From Rotaria sordida (Eukaryota > Rotifera > Eurotatoria > Philodinida > Philodinidae), in the NCBI GenBank assembly GCA_905250125.1, contig CAJNOL010000495.1:62001-126000 (forward strand): 64,000 nt of DNA, given 5' to 3'. The notes under the pieces were generated by a model. The model made no database searches and had not been told where the DNA came from. It saw only the letters and a list, made by a program, of their open reading frames with translations. Shown here in pieces: positions 48,374 through 62,300 of the stretch. A program made the position numbers and the translations under genes. Position 1 is the stretch's first letter. Every line of letters starts with the position of its first letter.

Positions 48374-48871
48374 ATTAGGTAGATCCTGTTGAAACGAAAG
48401 AAAACCTAAGAGAATTTCTATTGATAACTCTTTCTTCTTGAGTGATGATCATTTTAGTGATATTGTAGTCCTCTTTAGATCACCTTTGAAATTGACTTTT
48501 AAGTTTTGAATTTAAATCGCACTAGTAAAGTTTTCAATACAATTAGTTTCTTGTGAATGTATCAGATTTTCTAGTATCTCTTATTCTCAGATATTACTAT
48601 TGACAATTCTGTTATTCAGAAAAACAAACTTTGATCGTATATTTATGTATATCTCAGAATAGAAATACTACAAAATCTGATACTTTCACAAGAAACTAGT
48701 CTCATTGAGAACTTCATTTATTCAAAGGTTAAGTTCAAAATTTGAACATGATTTGAGAATACTTGCGGTATTACTTTGGAAAACTTATTAAAATGACCAT
48801 AATTCAAGAAGGGATATTCATAGACATCAATCGTTTCAAATTGTCTCTAGTCTCAACAGGATCTATCTAAT
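48374..48871. mobile_element. Foldback element
   Basis: The left end ATTAGGTAGATCCTGTTGAA, with CTTCTTGAGTGATGATCATTTTA, is matched inverted at the right (AAAATGACCATAATTCAAGAAG, TCTCAACAGGATCTATCTAAT). A second inner pair is AGTTTCTTGTGAATGTATCAGATTTT / AAATCTGATACTTTCACAAGAAACT. The CTTCTTGAGT-ATGATCATTTTA block is also in the 7629 element, so the two are probably related. Confidence 0.7.
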
Positions 48872-51483
48872 TCTATAAAACTTCTCTCAAAAAGTAGTTT
48901 ATTGTTTGACAAAGTTCTTTCCTTAGTTTTAGTTTTGTTTTTTTTTCTGCAAAATAACCCTCGAAATAAGTTCGATAAATATTAGTTATGCATTCTGTAA
49001 TGAAAAATAGATGTTAAATTCATTTTGTAATTTATGAACAAATATCATTCTATTAGATATCAGATATAAGACGTATCTCATTTAATGTAAAGAAAAAAAT
49101 TGTTATCATCATATTTCTTTGAAAATTTATCTTATAAAGATTCATTTATTGTTTGATAATCAGTACTGTTAATAGTTACATTTATTACTTTCGTGAAGAT
49201 AAACATTAGATAGTACTCTGAAAGTAGTCACGTTAGGAAATACCGTGAGCACTCATGAGTACCTAGCGTCATCAAAAACGCGTCACTTTTGACGATTTTT
49301 CAACAAACTTCAACAGTAAGTACTATTATATCAAAATAAATCTTTTTTTTTCTTCTATTTAAATCATCTAATCATCAAAGTGAACAGTAAGTATTATTTT
49401 ATTTAAAAAAACCTTTTTTTTTCTTTTATTTGCTATGGATCGAGAGAAAAAAAATCATCTCTCTTTTTATTCACGAGAAAAATGTATTAACACGATGATA
49501 AACGACAGTGGTGTACACGTCGAGACGTAATCATAGTCGTAGATTCAACTACTACGACCAGGTGGAGTCATCGAAAATATTATCTGAACAATCATGATTT
49601 TCTCTAAAAATTGGAAAAAAATCGCCAGTAGATTTTGATTACTCATCAATTTTACTCGTACTAGGATCGAAGTATATAAATACTAGACTTGAGTGGTCAT
49701 CTGATAATACTCGTATTTCATGAATGCTCTTATATGACTTTTTCAATACAAAAATCATTTTCATAGAATGATTCTATACATGTATTCTGTTCAGTACTAT
49801 TGTATTACATTTGCTTTATGTAAATAAGCTATCCCATCATTTATCAAAAAGTATATTTCTTTTCCCTGATTATCTCATCTGATAAGTGTAATACTAAACA
49901 CTGTCGCTGGTGAACATTCAATTTGTAAATCAATGTTCATTTCTTTTAAAACTACACGAATAAGAACAATTAATTACATCCCTATTAGCAAACAATGACT
50001 ACTATGTATAAGAAAATATTCAAACAAGAAATATATAAGAAATATGTCAGAATGATATTTAAAAACAAACTCAAGAAAAGACATATGCCACGGATGCATA
50101 AAATGATTCATCGTTATTGTTTATAAAAAGCTGTTGCCTTTTAAAATAGTGGTAACTGTAGATAGTCGCCGTCTCTACATGACCATTGTTACAATACATA
50201 AGAAATATTTTTTATTGCATACGAAACAAAAGAAAAGAGCAAATCAAAATTTCAAGCTGAATTTAAGATCGAAGAACTATAGTAATAAAAACCGAGGCAA
50301 ATGTCATCACAATTTAACAAAAATCAAGTTAAAGATCGCAATAAATGTATACATACACTAAAATAAAAATCTATTCTATTTACACGTCATTACTGATAGT
50401 ATCGTAGACTTTGTCACAAAAGTTTATTGCAGTTGAATATGTGGTATTATAGATGTATCATTAGTCTATCTGGTCAGCATTTGTCACTATTTGGTTTAGT
50501 CCGTACAGCTACATAAAATCGATTCAATTGAACATGTCGAGCTTATACATTTTTGCATGTCTTTGTTTTTAGATAGTTTCTCGATAAGTCATTGTTCGAT
50601 AATATGTTGAGAAATCTATTAATGATTGAGAATAGACTGTTTTGAAGTGGTCTAATCAAGATCAAATCTACTGTTTAACGAAGAGATTTCAAGATCTTTC
50701 CTTCTCTTATGCTCTAAAACATGGATATTACCTGTTCGAATTAAATGAAAAAAATAGTCATTATTCGCTTGTGTTATGATCTGTGTTGATAACATAAAAT
50801 CGTTTTGTCCTATACATGTGTCTTCATCTTGTTATTCTCTTCTCTTTTCTTTTCTTTCTCCTTTGTTTGTATCTTCTCTAATATCTAGCCATGTTTAGAT
50901 ATTTATAAAGATCTATGTCTTGTTTCATTTATTTTTTGCGTGTTTAGTTAATAAGTATGTTCTCAAGACGAAAAGAAATAAAATTTGAACTTAAATCTTA
51001 TTTGTCTACACCGGAAAAAGGCAGACGAATTCAAGATTAGATTCGAAATACATTTTCAAAGTATTTCGCAGTTTAATCTGCCGTGCGTTACATTACAAAG
51101 TAGCGATATATTTGATATAAATCTACAGAAACGACGTATAATAAAATGTTCGATCGAAACACGAATCAGAATGAAACGATTCAATGCATTGTGTTCTTTT
51201 TAGTCACAAAAAATAATGAACAACAGATGTGTGAAATGATAGTCATTAACTATTGAATAAAATAAAACTATACGGCAACACAATAGAAAATGAAAAAATC
51301 GAACTTTGATATAATAGATGTTTTTTTTTTCTCAATTCAAACTTGTAGTAGTCCTGGAATCGAAACAATCATTTGTCCTTGAATTTTTTTTCTTATACTC
51401 AGTCTGAAAGCAGTATTTAAATGTAGAAAGAATCTTTTTTTGTAAAATCTATTTGTAAAAATAAAGCTAAAACGAGTTATCAG

Positions 51484-51485
<2 letters not shown>

Positions 51486-51523
<38 letters not shown>
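51486..51523. repeat. AT dinucleotide microsatellite
   Basis: An uninterrupted run of alternating A and T of about 38 bases. Confidence 0.95.
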
Positions 51524-51525
<2 letters not shown>

Positions 51526-53301
51526 AAATAAGCATTCAGTCTTGCTCAAAGAAGAAATAGTAAAGTTAGCAATGAAATCATTGTCTTTCTTAAAATCATG
51601 ATCAAAATAAAATGAATGTCTTACTACAAGAGAATGGAGAAATAATAAATAAGTTGCTTAAAATAATTTGCTTTCAATTTCACGAGATACGAACTAAAAG
51701 AAGTGTTAATGTATAGGATGAGATTTTCGGATATCTTTCCCTTCCGCTAATTATCGTGATAGATATTGTAACAATGGCTCACTATAAATTGTGGCTGATA
51801 CTTTGTCAATGTTCTCTTACGGATGGTGATCCGTATAGTTTCGAAAGTGAAATTTATTTTGCATTTATACAAATTACTAAAAGAGAAACCGATAAGTTTA
51901 TAGGCAAATTAAAAACTCTAGGATAATATCAATTTAATTTTGTCTGATGACTTGAATAGATTGTCAATTTTATGTAGTTTTGACTTAAACTAATTTATTC
52001 ACGAAGTTTTTTTACTATTAACAGTAGTTATTTTATGTTTTATATTTTTAATCTACAGAAACAGTGATAACCGATTTTCATATTATTACTTCTTTTCTCT
52101 TTAGTTAACAGCATTATGCACAGATGTTTTATTGAATATTCTAAGAAAAATCAAAAATGAATACCACATTGAGTACTGATACTTTCATATCAGTATGGAT
52201 GTTACATAAAAACTTCTTTGAGCACTCCTTAAACTATGCTCAAAGTATGCACACAACTGAAATGTCTCCAATATTCAAACAAGTAATTTCTATAATCATG
52301 TGACCAAGTCGTATTCGCTGAAAGAGTATATTCAATAGAACATAAATAACTGTCTATAAGGAAGAATAAAAAAAAGTGAATTCGATCAATATTTTCCAAG
52401 ATGTAATTGTTCCTGTTGGATCCTATTGGATAGACGTTGGAGCCCCTGTTGTTGGATTCAGATCATCGGATCTCTGGAACTTCTGAAGGAACTCTGTCGA
52501 ATTGGAATCTAATAATAGAACCATTCGTTCTGATTTATAAAAACTGAACAATTTTATTTAAAAAAAAAAAATCAAAGTTTCTTTAACTAATCAAAATTGA
52601 ATTAAGTGTAGTGGTTAGATATCATCGGTTCACAAGTATAAAAAAAAATTTTTGATTATGCAGAAAAAGAAGTAAAAGAATCAATATTGATTTTTTTAAA
52701 TTTAATCTCGTAACATTGCCTTTTCAAGTTATCAATTATGTTGAATTACTTCAATGAAACTAGCTTTATGTTAAATAAATACTGCATGACTTACGGTATA
52801 AAAACTCGAGATCTGATTGGTTGCTTCGATGGAACTTAAAAAAAAAATCTTCGATAACTTATTTTTGTGAGTGGGCAACATACGTGAAAAAACAACCATT
52901 ATCAAAAATATATAACAATTGAAATCGTCGTCACTATTCATCAGCATGATTTTTTTTAGCAATTATCTATTCATTTAGTATGCTTTTGCGTCGTTCTTCT
53001 TTATCAAAACGAATATGGGCACCAGAAGTTATCTTTTATTCAATTCGAAAAATGGATATGTAAGAACAAAAGATTATATTTAATCGATCATTAACACCAT
53101 TCATGCCCTTCGATGTAAAAATCATTTAAAAAGACAAGAACAATCTAGTTGTGCCGGTAGATTCTTCATATAAAAAAAAAAAAACTTTTCAGACAAGAAG
53201 TGATCATTTTATTCAAACATTGATCAAGAGAGATACAGTCAGTTTGCTCCAAACTGATCACGATCGTTGATCATACGATATCTAAAAGTGCGTTGCCGAC
53301 A

Positions 53302-56300
53302 ATGCATTTTCCGTTGCCGCTATTACTTCTCATTTTCCATTTACTTATTTCTGCTTCACAAACCACGTAAGTCAACTAAATAATATAAATAAGTTCTCGA
53401 TATAAGCTAATTAATATGATATTTTAGTGCACAACTTGACGGAACTATATCAAATTCGGACGGTAAGAATAAGAAAAAAAATGAGAAGCTGTAGAATTCG
53501 GAAAGTATGTTAGTAGCAAAAAACAGATCACGTGCAATCCAGATTACAAGAGTCATGATCGATTTATATCTATGGTTGTGTATGTCTTCCATCCTATCAA
53601 TATGGAAGTCTATTTCAATTAGATAAAAACTATAGCAAGATACTGTATTGTTGCTAATGAAAACTAAAGTCTACTAGCATACTATCAATGACAAAATACT
53701 TGCAAGTCGTNNNNNNNNNNGCAAAATGTTCATCTCAACATTCTTTTTTCATTTATGTATGATCCAATGGAATTGGTCAAGTACCAGTGGTTCAATTCGA
53801 TCTGTTATGCACTCCCATCCTTTACGTTAACACATATGAACAGTAAGAGAATAGATGCTGTAATACAAATAACAATTTAATATAAAAACATCTGGTCGAA
53901 CAAAAGTTTACTCTCATTTAGACCTATAAAAGAGAAAAAAGATTGGTTATAGCTTGAACCGAGTGAGAGAAGTTCCAACTTTTATGATCAAAAACCATGT
54001 TCTGAGAAAAGTGATTAATAAGTTTCGAAATGGATTTTTTAATTCAAATCTAGAAAAAATCATATTAAAATGGTATATTTTCATTAGCGGCGGATCCTTA
54101 ACACTAGCGACTCATTAGACTTTGAAGGGAAGACAATCAGATTGGTTAATAATAAACGGCCAAAGTCTATATCAGGCGACATCTATAGATAACCAATCAA
54201 TGAATCAGAATGAATTCAGCCGATTATTCTTACCCAATCAGATTGGAGAGAACGAAAAAAGTTTCATACTTTTAAGTCTGGTTGGCTTGCCACCAAAGTC
54301 TAGCGAGTCACCAGTGTTCACAGCTCGATAAGGTATATTCCTAATATATTTAAATGGTATTTTCGAAAGCAGGTAACAGATGACGTATGCTAGCATCATC
54401 TGTCGTATTTATATACTTTTCCTTCTCCTATTTTTCAGATGGCGCACTCATTATATACCACTGTATTTTTTGAATACGTTAGTTTACATCAGACATTTGA
54501 TAATTCAAAAAAATTAATGAAGTCCCTCAAATGAGATTTTCTTCTCAATATCCAAGTTTGATGAGATTTTCTGAGAAGGTATAACTCGAGTTAACCACCT
54601 CATGGTAAACGCTTCAGCTCGATACATTGAGTATGCAGGTCAAAGAAAAAAACAATTTTTCTCGAAATCTAGAAAGATTTTAGAACGGATACAAACTCGA
54701 AATCATTTTTTTGCTCCGTACAAAGAAAAGGTTTTCTATCAAACCACTTCGGACTGGTGTACTGGAGATTTCGTAGGCGAGATTTATCACCAAACTGTTT
54801 TACCAAATCAAAAATAAAGTTTTGTACGATACTTAACCCATTCAGTCTAATACTTAACTCCTTATAACTCAATTTATTCCTTTCTAACAATGTCTAATCC
54901 CTCATTCCTATACTGAACTTCTCATTTGCATACCTATTCCCTTATTTCTATAACTAACGTCTTATTCTGAAATTCAATTCCCCATAAATATGTGTCATCC
55001 ATTATTTCTGTACTTAATCCCTTATAACTATACCTAACCTTTTCTAACTGTATCTAATTTCTTATTTCTATTTCTGACACCTTATTCATAAACTTAATTC
55101 ATACAATGATCTGTTTAACTTTAATCTGGTTCAAAGAAAAAAAAAACAGCACGTGATTTCAAATAACAATGTGGGCACAGAGCCTTTAGAATTGTGAATC
55201 AATTTATATAGCTATATACCCGCTTCTTTTGGACGCTAGTGCTGGAGGGGTGAGGGGCAGTCATGTAGTCTTTAGAATTATTTAATCATATGTTTACGTA
55301 TATATCCCCTATTTTCTGATGGTGGATCTACCGGGTCTATAGTATGTACAGTAAGAAATAATTCAAAAGACCCTCTGGGAGTTCATAACCCCACTATCTA
55401 AAAAAGAGAACTATATAGCTATATATGATAGTAAATAATTCTAGGGACTCACGCGATCCACTGTCCATAAAATACAAGTTATCACGAGTGTTTCGAAACA
55501 TCGCATTAGATAAAAGGGGATATCGTCAGGTTTGGATGAGTTGTATGTGTAACATCATTTATTCAGAATAAGATTTCCTCACGCTCCGTGATTCATCTTG
55601 TGCAAATAAACAGGCTTCTTTTGGTGAATTCTCTAAACCATTGTTGTTGGCAAAATCTCATTTTATGATTTGGTTTTTTGAGATTTATCAAAGTTTTGAA
55701 AGTTAATAGCTCGTTTCTCATAGTCTATTTGACGTTTTCGATGACTCTATTTTTTGACATATCCCCTTGCGGAGAACCAGGGTGAAGTTTTTTCGAAGAA
55801 AATGAAAGTTGTCAGAACTGTTTGAAAAATGCATAAATCATATTCAGAATTTTGTGCTGATTCCAAATATATCGCTTTTGTGAATAGCAGTCGAGTCATT
55901 TTAATCGATATCGATCGGATACGAAGCAAAAATTGCTGCCTTTTGCTGTCTGTAGTCGTTGCATACCTATATTCAGTTTGTTTCCCCAAAATTCATATCC
56001 ATGCAATAGTAGTATTTTGTAGAGCTTCAAAAGAGCTATCGATTAGTATATAAACGAAAGTATTTTAGACTGAAAATAAGAGAGAAAGATCATCCACAAT
56101 ATCGGTGACAACTACTTAAACACCCATATTGGCGCCGCACTGTTTGTCTTAAAGATGAACGAAAAAATTTCTCAAACAAATGTGATGTTTTCATGATTCT
56201 TGTATATACTTGTGCAGTTTTCTGTTCTCTTTCTAATGATATATGTGCGATCTCAGATAACATAAATTAGTACAGTCTAATGAGTCCATTTCAGCGAATG

Positions 56301-59300
56301 TGTAAAAATAATTTTACTACGAGTTTTATAGGTCTAATATAGTGATCGTGTAATGACCCATAACGATCCAAATCATTTTCGTTTCAATTAAAAACATCAC
56401 CAAACGATTCAGCGCAACTTTTTACCCATGTCTACGTAGCTTTTACATAGAAATTCTTAGTGAGCCGATTTGTGATCTTATACGTCCCCATCCTTTGTGG
56501 GGAACGCACTTTTCTCAAACATACAATGTACATAAGCGGTAACACTTATTTTTTCTGACTAATATTTAATTGGATTTGATTAGAATAGTTAGGCTACAAA
56601 ACGAAACAGACATTATATTTGTAATCAATATAAAGAGCTGAGTTGATCTATATATGTCACAAAAGCTTTCGGCTACTTTTATTTTCGTCCCAGTATTCAA
56701 TCCTGGTTCTCATCAGAGTTACATGAATAAATACAGTCAGACAAGACGTCTGTTTTATTATGGAAAGCTCTTTCTTTAACGTTTAAAAAGCTAAGAAAAT
56801 CGAAAATGATAAATGAATAAATAATGAAAACGATGTTTTGATTGACACTTTTCCATGTAACTCTGACGAAGACCAGAGCCGAATTTTTAGGCGAAAATAA
56901 AAGTAGTCGAAAGCTTTTGTGACATATATAGATCAACTGAGCTATTTATGTTGATTACAAATATATTACCTATTTCGTTTTGTAGCCTAATTATTCTAAC
57001 GAAATCTGATTATCTATTAGTCAGAAAAAGCAACTGTTACCGCTCACATACATTGTATATTTGCGAAAAATGCGTTTCCCACAAATTTAGCTGAACAGTA
57101 TAATACCATTTAGTAGAGCTTTGAAAAGCCTATCGGATGATATATCATCTAAAGTAGATCGCTGTTTTCAAAGCTCATATTGAAGAGGAATTTTGTCATT
57201 GCTGTGCTCATACTAATATATACAAATGAACAGCATTATTTGAAGAAAAAAGGAAAAGAATAATATTTTGTCATAATCCCATTGGCATTCAATAGAAGAA
57301 AGAAAGAGTTTTCATTTGAAGTATAATTCAAATTAAAAGAGTTGAAGACGATAGGAAAACTTTTCATAGAAACATTTCATAGCATGAACCTATAATGGAT
57401 AGATAATATTTGAGTATTAAGTATGTCGCACAGAGTCAGGATGAAGTCTAATTGTCATATTTAAATAACAATTGATTTCTGAAATCTGAATTTACTATTG
57501 GAAAAAATTAGAAACTCAATTTCGTCGGAAGACCAATTTCACTGTTTAGCGATACCCTCCACTCCCCCCCCCCCCGATCCTTTGTTCTAACCATCAATTT
57601 TACAGTTTATATCGAAAATACGTTTCGTAAGCATTTTGTTATTGATCAATACAATCGGGTGATAATATGTAATATTTGTACAAATAATAAGCAAAAAAAG
57701 AAAAATATGCAAAACTAGAAAATTCTCAATTGTGAATTTATTAGGAAGAATGTATTTAAGAGATATCTACTGTTTTGTTTTTATTGCAGTGTGTCAATGC
57801 AATCAAACATTGAATCTTCTTGCACGTTCTGAATATTTTCAACTTGACACTAATGTCGATGATGGTCAATTAATTCTTACTAATCTATTCACTCCACCTC
57901 ATATTTTAACACTAATAAGAAGTAACTCAACAGTACCAACATTGACAGTATCACTTATCAAAGGTTCTGTTGATCTTATGTCAATTGGTGTTGGTGGTGG
58001 TCAATCAGGTGAATTCAATGCTTATATAACCTTTGATAGCTCATTGAGTAATGGTACAACAACTATTGGACCTATTAAATCTAGCCAAGGTGTTATTAAA
58101 CAATGTTTTCTAAGGGTAAATATTATCAAATTGGAATTTTCTGATTTACCTATTTCAACTTCGAAACAAGATGTTCCAATCGACTTAGTAACATGCGAAC
58201 ATACATTACGTAAGTTTCATTTCGAAGTAAACGAAAAGGAAGTAAATATTCTCGTCTTTTTTTTAGCTTGTAATTGCACACCATTATATGATATAATGCG
58301 AGATTCAAATTATTTAGGACGAATCGAAGTAAGCGAAACAAGTGAACAATTGAATACATTACGCGATATGATAATACGTAATAATAAAACTGGTTTTCAA
58401 TTCAATCCATCAGCAACACCAGGCTATTTTCGAGTTTATTTTAAAAAACCAATTTCTATTGCACTTGTTCAAATTTTAACACCTCAAAGCAATGTTAAAC
58501 AAATACGCTTATCCTATTTGGATCATAATAATCAAACAATAAAAAATCCAGCATTACAAGGATGGCAAGTAAATCATGTCAGTCAGTTTGGTCGAGAAAA
58601 TAATTCATTGGATAAATTATGTCCAAACTTTTTATTTCATGGTATTCAAGTCGATCTTTTACAAACAGATCCTTCGTCTTCATTAGTTCATAATGCGACA
58701 TTAAAAGTTTATATACGAACTTGTGATGGAACAGGTGGACGAATACGTAAGTTTATATGTAAATTTAAAAGAAAATAAAAATTATTTTTCCTTATTTAGA
58801 ATTATGTGCTGAAGCAAATATAATGCATCGACAAAATTTAGAACTATATAGATTTATAACACCTGAATGTTTTTCTGATATGGCACAAGCTTATGAAAAT
58901 CTTCGTGGTGAAAATTGTCGATCAAAAAATCCCGAAGTTTTAATTAAATTTCAACCACTAAGTCGAGCATATATTTCAAAAGTTGAAGTTCAACGTCGAC
59001 ATACTCGATCTCCTGCAAATATTCGACAGATTCAAGCAGTATTTTTTGATACTAATAATTCACTTATATTAGATGAAATTACTGGTGAACCGATACGATG
59101 GATATCACCAGAAAATGAACCAGTTATTTCAGGTGATTTTCAAGATGTAGGTGGTTTGATAGTAAAAGTATTAAAAACTGACAATGATGAAAATCTTCGA
59201 GGATTCCGAGTTAAATTAATGGGATGTTATTCAACAGGTATGAAGATTAAATTTAAAATATATATATTTCATTTTCTTTTGTAATTTAGCTAAATTGGCA

Positions 59301-62300
59301 ACGTATATCATTGAGGAGACAACAACTCAAACAAGTTCTACTATATGTAAGGATATTTTATTTTTATAGAAAAGTAAAATATTAAATTATGTTTCTAGCG
59401 AGTGTATGTCCTGATCCAATTGATTTAATGGCTAATCCTTCGAATAAAATAAATTCTATGAATCTAAATGGAGAAGATGTATCAAATGTTACTTCAATTT
59501 CATCTTTATCATCAGGGTTGACTGCAAAATCTGGAAATACACTTAAATTATTGACAAATTTTACAAAACCAATTGAAGGCATAACAAGTATTGGATTGAT
59601 TAATTCACCAAATGTTGTAGGACCAATTCGATATCAATTATATGATGGTTTGGGAACTTTAATCGAAGTTAATGGAACTAAGGTTGGAGAAATTGTTTCT
59701 ATTAATGCTGAACATATCGAACAAATTGTTATAACGACAAATTTACCTACAAATGATGGTCAACCACCTAGAGATTTAAAACTTGTTTTAAATGGTTGTT
59801 TTAACGAAGCGCAATTGGCAACAAAAGCTCAGATTGAAGATAATGAAAGTACAGCTATTCAAGGTAAATAACAAATAAAATTGTTGATTTCTATTTAATG
59901 TTTTTCTCATATTTAGCTACAACAACAATCGCTCCTCATCGTAAGTTCATACATTCTTTGTCTTGATATAATAATTGTTTTTTTTTTTCTTGAAATTCAG
60001 CTGTATGTCGCGATACAAATCTTCTTGGACGAGAACATCTTAAAGAATATTCTTCAAATGATGTTATGTCGGATTTATCAAACGCACACCTTTTTAAGAG
60101 AGGTGTGACATTTCCAGTTTCACAACCAAATATAACAGTAAAATTTTTAAGTGATGTTATTGTTACAAAAATGTACACACAAGTTCATTATCTTACACAT
60201 ACAAGTAATATTCGACAAATTTGTGTTACTTTATATAATAATAATTCAACACCATTAACTTATCCGAATGGAACACTTGTACCCTTATTAAAATCACCCT
60301 TAGATAATCCAGTTATTGAAGGATGGTTTGAAGGTGTTAATAGTATGCGTGTACAATTATGTGATACTAATGATGGTCTACCACCAAAAAGATTTCGATT
60401 TGGTGTTTTCGGTTGTTATTCATCACAGGTTACATATATTTTACTATCACCAACAGAATATCCTGGACAACAAACAACAACGCCTCCATGTAAATTTCAT
60501 TGAATTGAAAAATAAAATATTTTCTGTCTTTTTTTTTGATATTTAGTATTTTGTTTAAATGATCGACAGGATGCTATGCTTGATCCATCAGAATGGTTTG
60601 AAAATGCAACAATAAATAGTCTATCTCTACCTGCATTTGATGTTGTATCATTATCTCAATTTAAACCAAATTCAGGTGGTGTTACATTTGACAGTCGTTC
60701 TCCATTACCAACAATTGATTTAATTCCACGTGGACAGCGAGGTTCTTTTGCTACATTAGGTTTTAATAATAATCCAAAACAAGCAACTAATATTCAATCA
60801 GGACAAATTATATTAACATTAAAAGAAGGAACAAAACAAGTTTATTCATTATATGGACCAGATAATCTTCTTATAACGCCTAATCGTAATTATGATGTTA
60901 GAAAAGTATCGATGCAAATTTTGAATACAACAGATGGACAACCAGCAAAAAATGTTGAAATTATTGTTTATGCTTGTTTATCAGGTTTGTTTCAAATATA
61001 ATAAATTTAATCGAGTTTTGTTTTCATTCCTATTCATTTTGTTTTTAAACAAGAAGCTTTCATATATTTAAAAAAAAATAGAAAAAAACCGCGGCTAATT
61101 TTATTGTATGATCTTCATTAGATTAGTATTATAAATCTTATAATGGATCTAATAAGATCCGTTCTGCATTTGGATTCTATAGGTCCTTTTGAAAATGGGA
61201 ATTTTAGTTTAAGTGAAAAGTTTTAGTCAAGTATGCGAGCTCGAGTCCAAATTCAAGTATAAAAAAAAAACAAAATTTGAATTGATCAGGTTCAGATGCA
61301 AAAAAATTTGGGCCCAACGGACTCTAATTAACGTCTATTATATATCAATGATATGATATGTGAAATAAGTGCTTTGCTTGCTTTCTATGCGAGCCGGTCT
61401 TTTCTGTCTAAAGGTCAGAGAAGTATATGATACCTAAAAAATGAGACGGCAATGATCCGAAGGATGACGGCAGCCTTAAAATAGTGGTCGAGTCGATCAC
61501 TACCCAAATGCCTTTTTAGACAAGTGAAGTGATCATCAGAGATTCCTGCCGGCTGATTCTAACGGTAACCAAGGACATGTTTTTTCGTTCTAATTTTTTT
61601 TCTCGCATTTGTGACATTGTAGTATCTCTTTAGAAATGGTGTTTCATTTTTGAACACTCGCGTATGCACAACAATGTAACATTGAGAATACTACGAAAGA
61701 ATATTTAATTAGACAAGATGTAGCTAAACATACAAATACACTTTTAGAGTCTTTGTTACAATCTTAACCTATTTTTCAATTAAATTAACACAAATTTAGA
61801 TTTAAAGCAAATTTAAATATTACAGTCCACGTCTATTGAAAGTATACCCTTCGAATTTTTTGTTTTTTATTAATATACGTTTTTTATCTATCAACCTACT
61901 ATATATAGGAAGAAAGCCCGAAATGCGCTGCATCTTTTGGTATATTTACATTGACCATCAAATGCAGTTTGAAGTATGAAAGGTGTATTAGAAGAAAAAG
62001 TCACTTTTTCTTTTTTGCCGCAGTGTTTATAATGTTGTAGCATTTTTTATTTAGCATATATCTCGACTTAGGTAAATGATAAAACGTTGAATTTTTTTTC
62101 CAAAAGATGCGCCGTGAAAAGCTCTACAAAAGCTGCATAATCGAATTCTTTTTTTTTTAACCTGTTCTAGTGATTTTTCTGATACTCAAAATGAACAAAT
62201 TACATGCCAGTGTCACTTCCCATTATACTGGAACTGTTGGAAGACTTTTTTGATTACCATATATCTCCACTTGAGAAAATGACGGAATATGGAATTTTTT

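Larger units (their letters stand above)
48050..53301. other. Large intergenic stretch
   Basis: Contains the foldback at 48374-48871, a pair of similar segments (CAGTAAGTACTATTAT near 49315 and CAGTAAGTATTATTTT near 49386, each followed by a T-rich run) and the AT microsatellite at 51486-51523. No exons were recognised. Confidence 0.4.

Noticed and set aside
53407..53592. Minus-strand frame of 61 codons
   Set aside because: It overlaps the second exon of the modular gene in antisense and has no features.
54602..54890. Overlapping frames on both strands, about 70 codons each
   Set aside because: They lie in intronic DNA between repeats, with no splice context or recognisable motif.
55747..56053. 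Overlapping plus and minus frames of 74-80 codons
   Set aside because: Mirror-image frames in intronic DNA; no motif, no splice sites and no conserved pattern.
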